From: Asterias amurensis
Lineage: Eukaryota > Echinodermata > Asteroidea > Forcipulatida > Asteriidae
NCBI RefSeq assembly: GCF_032118995.1
Contig: NC_092669.1
Span: 3,595,501 to 3,659,500, forward strand
Direction of reading: 5' to 3'
Length of the DNA: 64,000 nt
Shown here: positions 43,757-56,800 of the stretch, one piece after another
Numbering within the stretch: the stretch's first letter is position 1
How the letters are laid out: each line of letters begins with the position of its first letter
Notes under the pieces: model-generated
What the model saw: only the letters and a program-made list of their open reading frames with translations
The model's database searches: none
Told to the model about the DNA's origin: nothing
Translations under genes and position numbers: made by a program

Positions 43757-46200
43757 TCTTCTTCAGTTTAAAGCCATCAACCACTTAATGCAGTTTTACT
43801 ATTATTAACATTACCCAGTTCTAAAAAGCTTTTAGTTTAATAAAGTATATAAACAAAACTAATCTTTTTGACAAAAAGAAAGTAAAATAAAAATTAATTT
43901 AAAGAGAGGATGCAGCCTCAAAAAAAGAATCGAAACACTGGTCATCACATTCACAGTCACACCTTGCCCCTTCCTCACAAAAAATGCCGACAGAAACTAT
44001 TCGTCACTCCTCCATATGAAAGGCACTGCGCAGCTTCCTGGGAAGGATCAGGAAAACTTTGAAAAGGGGGGCTTACTTTACCCTTTTTTTCCCTCAATGC
44101 CTTTCAGTCATTCCACAAAATCAATCACGCAGATTGGCAAACCTTCATTCAATTCATTCACTGGACGGACAGCATTTTTTTTTATAAAATTAGACGTATT
44201 TTTTATAATTAAATAAATTGGTTGTTACCAGTTATTGCATCCAAATTTGTTGGTATCTTTATTAATTAATAATTCATTAACAACAAAACGCAATCCCAGC
44301 TACCTAAAATACACAAAGCTGTTTCTATAGATAGGCTGTTTCAGTCAAATTTAATGCAGGTGATTTTTTCTCTGACAAGATGTGGTCTGTTAAGGTGTAT
44401 TCTTAGAAGTAAAATCAATTTAAAATTTTGAAATCGGATGTTTGGTTGCAGAGATATACCGTTTTTAATGAGCGTGGATCGTGAAAAAAACGTACCCGTG
44501 TTCAAGTTCAATTCTTATGTTTTTCTTCATATCGGCCACGGCCAAGTTTAATGCACAGCCTATGGCAATAGAGGGCGCACACTAGGCGAGCGCCCTCTAT
44601 CAATGAGGAGGTTTACAAACTGTGCTTTGAGGCGCTAGTATGATTTTTTATGAACGGCAAAAAGTGATTTTTGTGAATCAAACTGAGGAGCGGCATCATG
44701 GGGGAAATTGTTAACTATAAAAATTAAATATGTGTTAAGTTTTGCAGGTGTTTGTGTGAATATTCTTTATTAATTATGTCAACAAATAGCATTATTAAAT
44801 TAACCAGAATGGAATAAAATTAAAGAGTTTATGACTGGTGTTTTCTTTAATTTAAGATCAGTTGATCCTTTGATTTAAAATTGTAGCATTAACACAGTAA
44901 AAATTTAGAACAATCTTTAAAAAACTTGAGGATGAAGGCATTGGTATACATTGATTATTTTTGTTATATTTACAAAGACAATTTCTAAAAACCAATATAC
45001 AATCAATTTGTTCGTTCAACTTTCGTTTCAATTAGTATAGGCCTTTAAAAGTATATAACAACACTAGTTTCTTTTGACTCAAGATGAGCAGTCTGTTATT
45101 ATCAATTCAGAACGTAGGAATTATCAAAGAAACAAGATCGGGCAGCTTTCCAGCTTTCTATTATTAGAGCCCCGGCCTATCAAACTTATTGTAACACACG
45201 CCCTCTTGTGGTGGCACATCACGGAAACACGAAGATGTACGAGTACGACGTACATGTATAATCGTGCGTATTTAGGACAAATTTGCAAGAAATGGTCTAA
45301 CAAAACCTTTCGGCGGGAGAAGAAAACATAATCAAATTACACCAAATTTTCACAAGTTAAACTTAAATGTATGGGAATTAGCACTGACAAAGTCGCATTC
45401 AATTTTGATGATTGTCTCTGGAAGAAATCTTGATTCAAAAAATGGAAAACGCCGACAAAAATAGGTTTTTATAATAAAAGCTATGCGACTAGCTGTACGA
45501 TGTGCGGAATTTTATCGGCTACACGATGATGTAATCGTTATCTCATTTTGTGTAAACATGTGCTCCCGCATCGCAAAAAACCGTCTTCGGGCTTCTTCGG
45601 CGCTTTCCGAAGATTTCCGAAATCCGTTGTCCACGGGGTTCAAAGTTGACGTCATGCACAAACGAATGGGCGCTGCACGCCAGGCCAAGCCTCTGTTTTT
45701 TGTCGTTGCTCTCTTTTTTTTACAATATCTCCGAAACTATTCATCCGATTTCGAATATTTTTAAAATGTAAGCACGAAGAGAGAATGCTCCTGCCTGCTG
45801 TCAAGTCTTATACTTGTGAGTTGTACAAAATGTGAGTTATGATTTAATATATTTCGTTCTTTTTTTTCGGGGCTGTGTGTGTGTGTGTTTTGGTACTTGA
45901 AAAATCAACTTCATAGATAAAAAGAAAAACCATGATTTAAAATAGCCACACTGAAGAAAAAAAACAGTCACTCCTGTGTTTCAGATCGATAAAAAGACCA
46001 GCCAAGCGCGCATACAAAGTGGATTTAGCTTTTTCACATCCAGTTCAGTATGTTGGGCTAGATTTAAAGCTTATTTACACAAATTCCAATGATGCTCATC
46101 CCTTAATATTTCTTTATTATTACGACAACACACTATACTTTTACAATTCAATGGTAAACTATCAAGGTTAAGCTCGTTTCTATCTTTAAAATTACGATAA
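43757..46200. other. AT-rich intergenic region between the SR genes
   Basis: Mostly unique. The hairpin ATAGAGGGCGC/GCGCCCTCTAT is at 44567-44600. Open frames at 45074-45331 and 45483-45764 lack motifs and are not called as genes. Confidence 0.5.
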
Positions 46201-46243
46201 AATTTCTCTTTTTCGCTGTCTCGACCTTACCTTTTTCACACAA

Positions 46244-46430
46244 TCTCCAAAAGGTCGCGTGTGTCTTGTTGTTGAATGGAAAAGAAAAGCCGATTGTAAC
46301 TGGTGTACCAACCCAATACTTCGTTCAGTGAGTGTATTTAGCCTATTAACAAATCGATGCTGCCGTGCACCAGCTAAATATAATTTTCGATGGTTCTAGT
46401 TTGGCCGCTAGAGGGCGGCATTATTTCACA
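46244..46430. promoter_or_regulatory. Candidate shared promoter of the two SR genes
   Basis: It lies between two opposite candidate 5' UTR exon donors: minus-strand AAAAAG|GTAAGG with its exon end at 46238, and plus-strand GACCGTGAG|GTGAGT with its exon end at 46536. It contains CCGCTAGAGGGCGGC (46411-46425), close to the CTCF core. This is inferred from sequence only. Confidence 0.35.
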
Positions 46431-47020
46431 CCGTAAAAATCAGCCACCAGCAACCTGCGTGCGTGGACAAGCTTTTTTTCTGGCAGAAAAAAGGGCTGAG
46501 TTTTGCAAATATTCTGTTTAATTCAAAGACCGTGAGGTGAGTTGAGGAGTTCTGTTGTATTAAATATATATGATAGAAGGGATTTAGCTGCATAAATTAA
46601 GCGTTACCATCCCATGAACAGAAATAAAATCACTCGTGAACTGCGTGTTTGTAGTGTCGGGGGGTTTCTCCATCATTGGGCATTTTGGTTAAATTGTGTC
46701 CAGGGTGCGCAAACCAATCCTGCACAGTCTTACAATTGCGCAAATTGTTCGGCGTTTTGCGCATTACATTGCTGTACTATCAGTAAATTGCGCAAAGTAT
46801 TCCTGCACGATAAGCGAATTTTATAAACTGGGCACAATTTCGTAAGGTTTTCGCCATTTAGAACCGCTATGCATTGTGGGAAGGCATAAGGGGCAGTTTG
46901 CTATGCGGTGTATGTTGTCACGCATGATTCGCCCACGCATCATCTATATCTTTGTGTGGGTTCAACAACGCCCTCTCTTGATATTTTTGCTATTCGCGAT
47001 ATGGCACTGCTCATCGCCTG

Positions 47021-47215
47021 AAGCCCGGTTCATACTTCCTTAGTTCCTGCGAATAGGAATGCGAAGCAAATGTTGACGTCACTAAAATCGCAACGAATAT
47101 TCGCAGCAGTTCAGCTCCAGTCAACTCACTTGCGAATATCGCTGCGAAAGGATAGTTGTGACGTCAAATTCACTTCAAATTCGCTTCGCATTCGCATGAA
47201 GTATGAACCGGGCTT
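47021..47215. mobile_element. M12 inverted-repeat element
   Basis: AAGCCCGGTTCATACTTC at the left and GAAGTATGAACCGGGCTT at the right, with GCGAATNNGAATGCGAAGC inner arms. Confidence 0.82.
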
Positions 47216-47814
47216 AACCCTAATTCTCGGCTTACAAAGTTACATGTACTTACGTTCATCATAAAATAGCCGTCATTATTAATTAACTGCTAAGGAAGTT
47301 ACAAGCACTAACTTTCTGGATAGCTGGGGCCGGGTGGGTCATTATATATGTAGAATGTAGACGCTGAGGTAGTAAGTAAGCACGGAATTCCTTGACTTTG
47401 CTCCTGCAAAAGTGCTGATTCCTTGCTTTTTATGCTACAATGAACAGATTAGGCCCTGCACTATATTATTTAATCTGTGAAGATCGCGCTATTGACCCAT
47501 TTCACCTGACGTCATCATCAGAATAATCTTGGATGCACCATTGTGGTGGTAAATGTCAACGTGTGTTATTCAGTGAAGTGCGCATTTTTAGGTGACGTGG
47601 CGTTTACACGTAAGCCTATTGACCACCAACATGGTGAGTGTGGCATCAGCCGCCGCGTGTGACGCGCGTGCAAGGGGTCAATAGTTTAACTGGGAATTTT
47701 GGCTCGTGTTATTACAATACAAAGCAAGCGCCAAAATTCTGTGAGAGCCATGAAATCAAGCAATGGCCAAATTTAATACAACTTAGTTTTCTTTACAGAT
47801 TTTAAAACTTCGCC

Positions 47815-50800
47815 ATGGGGAGATACAGCAGTGATGACGATAATAATAGTGATGACGAACGGGAGCGTACTCGCATCTACATTGGCGACATCAACTCAGA
47901 GACGACCCGGACCGATCTAGAGAGAATCTTCAAGAAGTTTGGCTCGCTGTTTGAGGTCTGGCTTGCCCGTTACCCTCCGCTGTTTGCATTTGTCGCCTTT
48001 AAGAAAAGGCGAGATGCTGAGGATGCAGTCCGTGAGATGAACGGGGAGTAAGTTGAGAATGTTGCCTATATGTCTTAATCATAATAATAATAAAAATAGC
48101 TTCTTATAAAGCGAGCATATCTGTCACTCAGTGGCGCTCAAGGTACTTTAACATACAGTATTTTCCTGCTTCATACAACAAAGTACATGGCACCATGTGA
48201 TGGTTTACAAGGTGCTGGGGCGCAACATGCTGCCAATTAAACCAGGAACACCAGGGCCAACCCCTAAAGTGTCTTTTCGATAAGTGCACTGCCATCAATT
48301 TCACCAAACTCTTCCTAACTAAAGATTAATCTTACATGTAGGACTTAGGACAAGTTTACGTCCGTATCCATGTTGGGACACAATGGACCCATCCTAAGTA
48401 AGAACGAGTTACTCGTCCTAACTCGAGCATTTCGTGAAAATAATGGGCTGCTGGGTTACACAACACACGGGACCAACGGCTTTACGGCCCATCTCAAGGA
48501 TGAAGCATCATGGTTAAGTTTCTTGGTTAAGGACACGAGTGTCACGACTGGGCCCAACCCACACTCTGCTGATCAGACTTTTCTGAAAGAGGGTTTTACA
48601 ATTGATTTTATTGCTTTGATGAAATCAACCCAAGTGCCTTTTAAATCGTCCTCTGTTTTTTCCTACACCCCTCAGAACAATTAATGGGAGTCGAGTACAG
48701 GTCAATATTGCTCGTCCCCGTAACCGCGGACGGACCAGCTTTGGCCGTTCTAGTTTCCACGATCCGGAGATCCGATGCTACCACTGTCAGGAACGAGGGC
48801 ATATCGCTCGCCATTGCACCAAATTCACATCCGGGTATCGGCGCCATTTCAGCAGGTATGTACACGTGAACCTTGTATGGCCTTGTTGTATTACATTATT
48901 CAGTTGTTCACCTTGAAAGTAAACTTGAAGGGTCGGGGTACTTTTTGTAGAACACAAAACACAGTGTCCACAGATTCACATTAAAGACACTGGACACTAT
49001 ATATATACACTGGACATATAATATAAAACGTTGTGAGAAATGGCTCCTTCTGAAGTAACGTAGTTTTCGAGAAAGAAGTAATTTCTCACTCAAATAATAA
49101 AATATTCAGGCAGGAAGCCTTTTAATAGGCATTTTTTATTATTCTCTTGCAACTTCGATGAAACATTGAGTCCGAATTGCCATACATGTAGATGTGTCAC
49201 TAGACGCGTATACACCAAGTGAGAATACAGGTCTTTGACAACTTACCATAGCGTAGTTTGGAATTCATCAAATGACGATACTGGTCTTTGACAATTATTA
49301 CCAAAAGTATAACCTGCCTATGAAGTACGAATAAGCAACCAATATTTAATAGACGACATTTCAAACACTGCCTTTGGCAATGGCATATCATTTGTAAAGT
49401 GTGTCAATAGGTTCAAGGCACTGAATACGCTTGGTAATTGCCACAGACTACTCTCCTTACTCGGTGTATCTCAACATATTATGCATAAAATAACTAACCT
49501 GTGAAAATTTGAGCTCAATTGGTCATCGAAGTTGCGAAATAATAATGAAAGAAAAAAACACTCTTGTCACATGAAGTTGTGTGCTTTTAGATGCTTGATT
49601 TCGAGACCTCAAAATCTAATTCTGAGGTCTCTAAATCAAATTCGTGGAAAATTACTTCTTGCTCGCAAACTATGTTACTTCAGAGGGAGCCGTTTCTCAC
49701 AATGATTTATACTATCAACAGCTCCCCATTACTCGTTAACAAGTAAGATTTTATGCTAATAATTATTTTTTAGTAATTGCCAATAGTGTCCACTGCCTTT
49801 AAACTCACACAGTTTGAAAATAATAATGGTGGAAAGCTTCCCTTAAAATATTACTTGCTGAGGTGCTGTAGTTTTTGAGAAATGAGGAAAACAAGTCACA
49901 AGAATAATATTTGTACTTAAAGATGAAAATTACTTTGCATGTAGAACATAATATTTTCGTACCATTGTTTTACTCATTTCTCAAAAAAATACAGCACTTC
50001 GGCTAGGAATGATTCAAGGTAAGCTATCTACTACCATTATCTTCAAAGCGGTATAAGTATAATGTAAATTAATGTGTGGACGTGTTTTGTGTTTACAAAA
50101 AGTACCCAAATCCTTTAAATAAACCCATCATGCGAATCAAATAATGTTCAATGCATAGCAAAGTTTGTCAAAATTTAAACATTTGCACCATTTGGTGGCA
50201 ATTTACACCATTTGATGATACATGTACGTTATCACGATCAAGTAGGTAGACCCTTGCAGGTTTTACAATCACGAGGTCTTGGGTTTGAATCGTACCAAGC
50301 ATACGCTGATTTCACAATGCTTCGTAATGCTGTCTAGTTTCTGAGTCACAATCTAATGCACTAGATCTATCTAGTCAGAAATAGACTTTAAATCTATGTT
50401 TATTGTACGAGTGATTGCCAGCTTGGCGTTTGTGTCCCCTTGTACATGTTGGAGCTTTGCCAAGTTCCCTTGTTGGACAATTGGAAAGAGCACCTACATG
50501 TAGACACAAACACAAAAATCAAAACAAAATACACGCTGTACTATCAAAGGGTTTGGGACTAAGGTACAACACATATATGTACGTAAATGTCTTTTTATTG
50601 AATAATTATAATAGGCTTACATAATATGTGTCATGTTTCATACCTTGCTATTTCCATAGCAAATATTTTGAAGTGACCTTAATTTATATTTTCATAAATG
50701 CTGATATTTTATACATAATTTTATAGGCTGGTGTGTGGGCTTTTTGTTGATGGTAACCAATGGCAACGGTGTGAGTGGATATTTGGGAAAATATGTAAAA

Positions 50801-53800
50801 AGTGGCCGGCCATGTTAAGAGTGTGGGTATGGTGACCCAAAGTAGTATGGTGATTCTGATTGGTAGAATCAGCCACGAGAGGTTAGTTCTCCACTGTGAT
50901 TGGTTGGGAGCTAAGGACGAGCCCTGTGATTGGTTGGTTGTGTGTTGGGAGTCTTGTTCCCCCGCGGTGATCTTTTTGCAAAGAGTGTGGGTTTAAAAAC
51001 TGATGGTAAGTTTGTGTTGAAATCATTTGGTTGATTTGTTGGTATTTTTTTGTTCATTTGGAACTTTCATTTGTCTTTTTTAAATTAACTGTATAATGCA
51101 CTTAAAATTGAAGGTTTCGTTTTTCAGTACTGTACATTGTATATTATAAACCGAACAAAGTACACTGAAAATATAAGAAATTGAACCTAAAGCCATCAAC
51201 ATAAATTTGTAGTATTTCTGTGAAACACGTCAGCGTCAGTCAATAGTCAGCGAACCACAAATTTGCTAACCGCTAAACATCGCTATGAATTTGGCCTATG
51301 AAGAAATTGAACAAAGAAAGATGCTTTAAACTGTAAAACATATGTTGCCCTATGTTGAGGTCTCCATATTTTGTCAATATCGTTGTTAATAATTTGTCAA
51401 TATTAAATTCAATTTGAAGAGATCCTTCAGACAATATCTGAAAAAAATAGGAAGTTCAAAAAAGCTAAATGACGATATACTTTGACTACTACACAACATT
51501 ATCGTTAAAAGTGAGGAAGAAAACCTCAACCAAGCCACTATTTATTCTAGTTTATTTCCTGTACTAGAATCGTATTTGGAAGGAAGCCAGGTGACAGAAG
51601 AAAAATAGGCTCTCTTTTTTTATATATATTTTTTTATTCCAATATCTTGCTTGTTTTTTATTAAATTTGATAGGCCTATTCAATGATGTTCAGAGTTTTC
51701 TTTTAAAAAAGGAAAATGTTGAACTTTTTTTCCTTCCCGGCTAAAGTGATTCTTGAATCAGAGACTGAGTTGCTTTTGCCATTCACGCCCCCCTTCCCTT
51801 TCCCTCCCTTCCTGCCAGCGCTCATAGACTTGTTAAATGTTGATTCTGACTCTGACATTAGTACATGTACTAGGGAGCTAACGGGGACATTTTCATTCTA
51901 AACGTCATTCTGTTCATACACTTATTGATTAAGCAGGAAAGAACGGCCGCTAAATGGTTTATTAGAGACCACTAAATAGTAATGTTGTCTTGTTAATTGA
52001 TTATCGTCTTGCTTGATTGTATTAAGGTCTCGTTCCAGATCCCCTGGGCCTGGTGGTCGCAACAAAGGTCGTCGCAGTAACAGCCGTGAACGAATGAAGT
52101 AAGCAGAAACCAAAATAAACTATAAATGTATAGGATTCGAGGCATTGCGTGGTGAGGTATCAATATATATTTGGTTTGTGGTAGCACCATGTGTGTATCT
52201 ACTTGCCTGGTAGAGTTTGTTCTTAAAGGCAGTGGACACTAGAGGTAGAGAGGTTGTCGCAATAAAACATTGTGAGAATTGGCTCCCTCTGAAGTGCCAT
52301 AGTTTTTGAGAAAGAAGTCATTTTCGAGAAAGAAGTCATTTTCAACGAATTTGATTTCGAGACCTCAGATTTAGAACTTGAGGTCTCGAAATCAACCATC
52401 TAAACGCACACTACTTCGTGTGACTAGGGTGTTTTCTTTCATTATTATCTAGCAACTTTGATGACCGATTGAGCTCAAATTTTCACAGGTTAGTTATTTT
52501 ATGCATAATGTTGAGATACACCAACTGTGACGGCTAGTCTTTGACAATTACCAATAGTTTCCACTGCCTTTAATAGAGAACTGTCTTTCTTGTTCTACTA
52601 CCGCGGAGTAGATTAATCGGATGTTCGGGAGACTTCTCAGTTCTGAAAAGGACTGTCCTGTTTATTAACTCGGACTAAATAAGTAAGCTTGCAGGTACAA
52701 CCATGCAATAAATCTTATTTGAGTTAGTTACCATTAGTGCTGGGCGAATAGTGAAATTTTGTTATTCGGATACCGCTGGCCAACTATCCGAAATTAACCG
52801 GATATTCGAATAGTTTTTTCGCCGCTAGAGGGCGCTGTTTAAAAAAAAAAAATGACCGGATCTAATTTAAAGATGGCGATTTGCTTTTTCTTTTGATCGT
52901 GATTGACTCTAAGTGAAGGAAAACTTTTGTAATCTTTGAACAAATTACGTCAGAAATGTCATTGTTTTAACTCTTCACGGAGGTGAGCATAGTTAAATAC
53001 TTAATATATGCTGTTTTATGCTGTCTTAATAGAAGTTTCATAAGGATTCAGACAAAACATTCATATCAGTTGTCGCCCGACGTCCGCGGATATTCGGATA
53101 TTAAAGAATATCCGGTTACTCGGTTGTAATTACAGAATTATCCGGTTTGTAAATAGGTATTCGCGCCCTATGCGGATATCCGGTTAAGAAAAAAAAGGCA
53201 TTCGCGGTTACGGATAGGAAAACCTATTCGCCATTAACCGGATATTCGAATAATTCGCCCAGGCCTAGTTACCATAATAATGTGAGGCGCTTGGGGACGC
53301 CCTCCGGGTGAGAAAAGCGCTAATTTAAAAACGGGTTAATATTATAGTGTTGGAGAACAGTTACCGAATTCAACTAGATAATAAAAAAAAATGTGTGTTC
53401 GTGCAACAATAGAATAAACCCCAAATTACAAATGCAGCTGTGAAGTTTCACTTTCAAAGTATACATTTTAATTATTATTATTATTATTAACCGTGACTGT
53501 CTTCCTATTTGTTTTCCCAGTCCTAGGAGGCGAACTCCAAGCCGTAGTCGAAGCCGTAGTAGAGAACATCGCAGGTAAGACAGCAGTTAATATGCTGCAT
53601 TATTGGGAGGTAGTGCTTTCTGCTCTACCGGCCAGGCTTCGAATTGATGATACCCAAGCCTACATACGTATGGACTGTGAAAGGGGTAATTCTGTTTCAG
53701 CCCTAGGAGTAGGTGGCAACAGCCTCTGGAAAAAATAAATGTAGCCCACACCTTGAAGTGGCGTTCAGGCCTTATGTGTCAGGCGACTTGCATAAAGAAA

Positions 53801-56800
53801 GAAAAAAAAAAAAAGCTCCATTGACAATAACATCCGTTTTCGTCTGGCAACTCCCACCTGTTATATCCATGTACATGTAATTCCTATTCAAATTATTGAA
53901 CTTATTTGGACCATCTTTGGCCAGAAGAGCAGCTGACTGCCACAGGTAGATTTACTTCTCATATTTTATCAAGTTTAATGACCCAAGTACGTAGTTCAAT
54001 GTTAACACGCTCGCTCTATGGAGGACGAAAAGTGGCATCTGTTTTTTTGCTTGGCTTATAAACGTTTATAAACGTTCGGTTAAGACTGAGTCTTTGCTCT
54101 TCTGTTCCCATTTATATTGCCCTTTTTGTTGTAAGTGTAACATTGTCAGAAAATGTTGAAATGTTCTGTACATTTTAAATTCCTGTCATGTCTAGTATGG
54201 ACCTTTATTTTCAAAGGGTCAAACCGCATGCTTACCAGTAAGACACATCAGTGTAATGGAAAAAAACAAATTCTTGTTTTAAATCCCCCCCCCAAAAAAA
54301 AAACAAAAGAAAAAAAAAAACATTGATAAATTTTTCTGGTAAACACTGCTGAAATGTAGGTATAAGCTTGTGCGGTATCGATTTATTTTAATCACAATAT
54401 ATCGCCGACAATATATCGCGATATTCTATAGAATCGCGGTTAATTAAATTTGACATCATCAGTCTTCAAACTCCCAGTGAAAGTTGTAGAAGAGACAGTC
54501 ATAGCATAAGAGAGGTGTTCTAATGACCTATTCTTCTGGTTTTACTCCAAACCTATGGGGTGCAAGATGTCTCAGCTAGGAAATACATCGCGATATTGCA
54601 ATAACTTAATCGATATCGTGATATATCGCGATATATCGATATTTCAATTGAAACCAAAATCGATCCGATATCGGAATCGTTTCCAATTTAGTATCGCGAT
54701 ATTCGATAATATCGTGGTATCGCCCAAGCTTATGTAGGTATGAAATTGCCTCTAGCCAACAGGCGAGTTCACAGGTCTGTCTAGCAGTTTGACAACTCCT
54801 CTAGCATGACAAAAGTTGCGACAAGAATGTCAGGATATAAATAACGTTATGTTATTTCTTGATAATAAAACAAGTTGTGTGGTACTTAAAGGAACACGTT
54901 GCCTTGGATCGGTCGAGTTGGTCTTTGAAAAGCGTTTGTAACCATTTTTTATAAAATGCATATGGGTAGAAAGATGTTGTAAAAGTAGAATACAATGATC
55001 CACACAAACATGCCTCGAAATTGCGTGGTTTTCCTTTTACTTCGTCGACTAACACGTCGGCCATTTATGGGGGTCAAAATTTTGACTCCCATAAATGGCC
55101 GACCATGTTAGTTCGCACAGTAGAAGGAACACCACGCAATGTCGAGGCAAACTTGTGTGGATCATTTTATTCTACTTTCAAAACATCTTTCCAACCATAT
55201 GCATTTTATAAAAAACGGTTACAAACGCTTTTGTTTTGACCAACTCGTCCGATCCAAGGCAACGTGTTCCTTTAAGTGACTTCAATGTGATTATGGGAGA
55301 CAGGTGTAAAGTGGGTTGTGTGTAACATGTTGCGGCCGGGTGTACTGAGCAATTAATCACTTGCGAGTTAAATTTGAATAATGTCGGGTACAATGACTTG
55401 CTTAGTTCATTGCACCCTTTTTATTTGAACTCCTCAGACTATCGAGACAGTTGCTACGCCTTATGATTAATAGGGGCAAGCTTTTGTATAGCAACCTCCA
55501 GGATGAGCAAACCCTGGTACCGTTGTGCCATACACAGCCACTCAGAATTGTGTATCATTGTCTCTTACGTAACTACGCAAAAGCTTGCCCCAAATCAAGT
55601 GGCGTAGCAACTGTCTTGGTAGTCTGAGCATGGATGGTCTGAGGAATTCTAATGTAAGCGGTGCATTGTTACTAAGCGAGTCATTGTAACAGACATTATT
55701 CAAATCTTACTCGCAAATGGCTTATTGGGTGAAATTAAGTTGGCAGAAGATTTAAAGGCAGTGGACACTATTGGTAATTACTCAAAATATTTATTACCAT
55801 AAAACCTTTCTTGGTGACGAGTAATGGGGAGAGGTTGATGGTATAAAACATTGTGAGAAAAGGCTTCCTCTAAAGTGCCATAGTTTTCGAGACGGGAGTC
55901 ATTTTCCATGAATTTGATTTCGAGACCTCAGGTTTAGAATTTGAGGTCTCGAAATCAACAATCTTCAAGCACACAACTTCGAGTGACTATGGTGTTTTTT
56001 CTTTCGTTATTATCTCGCAACCTTGATGACCGATTGAGCTCAAATTTTCACAGGTTAGTTATTTTATGCATATGTTGAGATACACCAACTGTGAAGGCTA
56101 GTCTTTGACAATTACCAATAGTGTACACTGCCTTTAACAGAATTTAATTGTTTAACAATCAATTATTTTTAGTAAACCTTTCTGCAATTTTAATGATTTG
56201 CTTGCCCTTGGAGGATTAAAAAGGACAATGGATTTGTAGCCCACCACTATACTTGGTCTAGCTACAACCCTAGACCCATGGTATAAACGCAAAATAGATT
56301 TAGTGGTTTGAAATGTCATCCCTTGCAGAGTCTTTCTATGTCCTCTCCATTTCACCACAAATGTCTTCTTTTAGTCTGCCTCATTAGCTACTTCTCTCTC
56401 TCTCCCCATTGGATTTGTCTTTTGTGTTCCCCCAGTCTCCAGTGGTCAAACAAGCCCCCTCCCCCACCCTCTTTGTTACCCTCCTCTTTGTTCAACCCCC
56501 TGCTTTCTCTGCATGCTTTCATCTCCATGATCACTTCCACTTGACTGCCTTTGTAGTATACATGTACATGTGCATTACCTGTTTACTGTGTGTTGTGTTT
56601 ATAATTGATACTTCTATCAGTCTATATGGGACCCACTGGGATTTGAGGCATTGCATGGTGAGGTATCATTATTTTTGGTTTGTGTTATTAACACCATGTG
56701 TGTATCTACTTGCCAGGTAGAATTTGTTCTTATGAGAACTGTCTTTCTTTATTTTACTACCACGTAGTAGATTATTCGGGTGTTCAGGAGACAATTTAGT

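Noticed and set aside
45074-45764. Two small ORFs in the intergenic region between the SR genes
   Set aside because: No motif, no start context and no repeats of coding pattern; likely chance frames.
10834-55239. ORFs with [15 protein letters not shown] or MIHTNLPRNC
   Set aside because: They come from the arms of M2 foldback elements.
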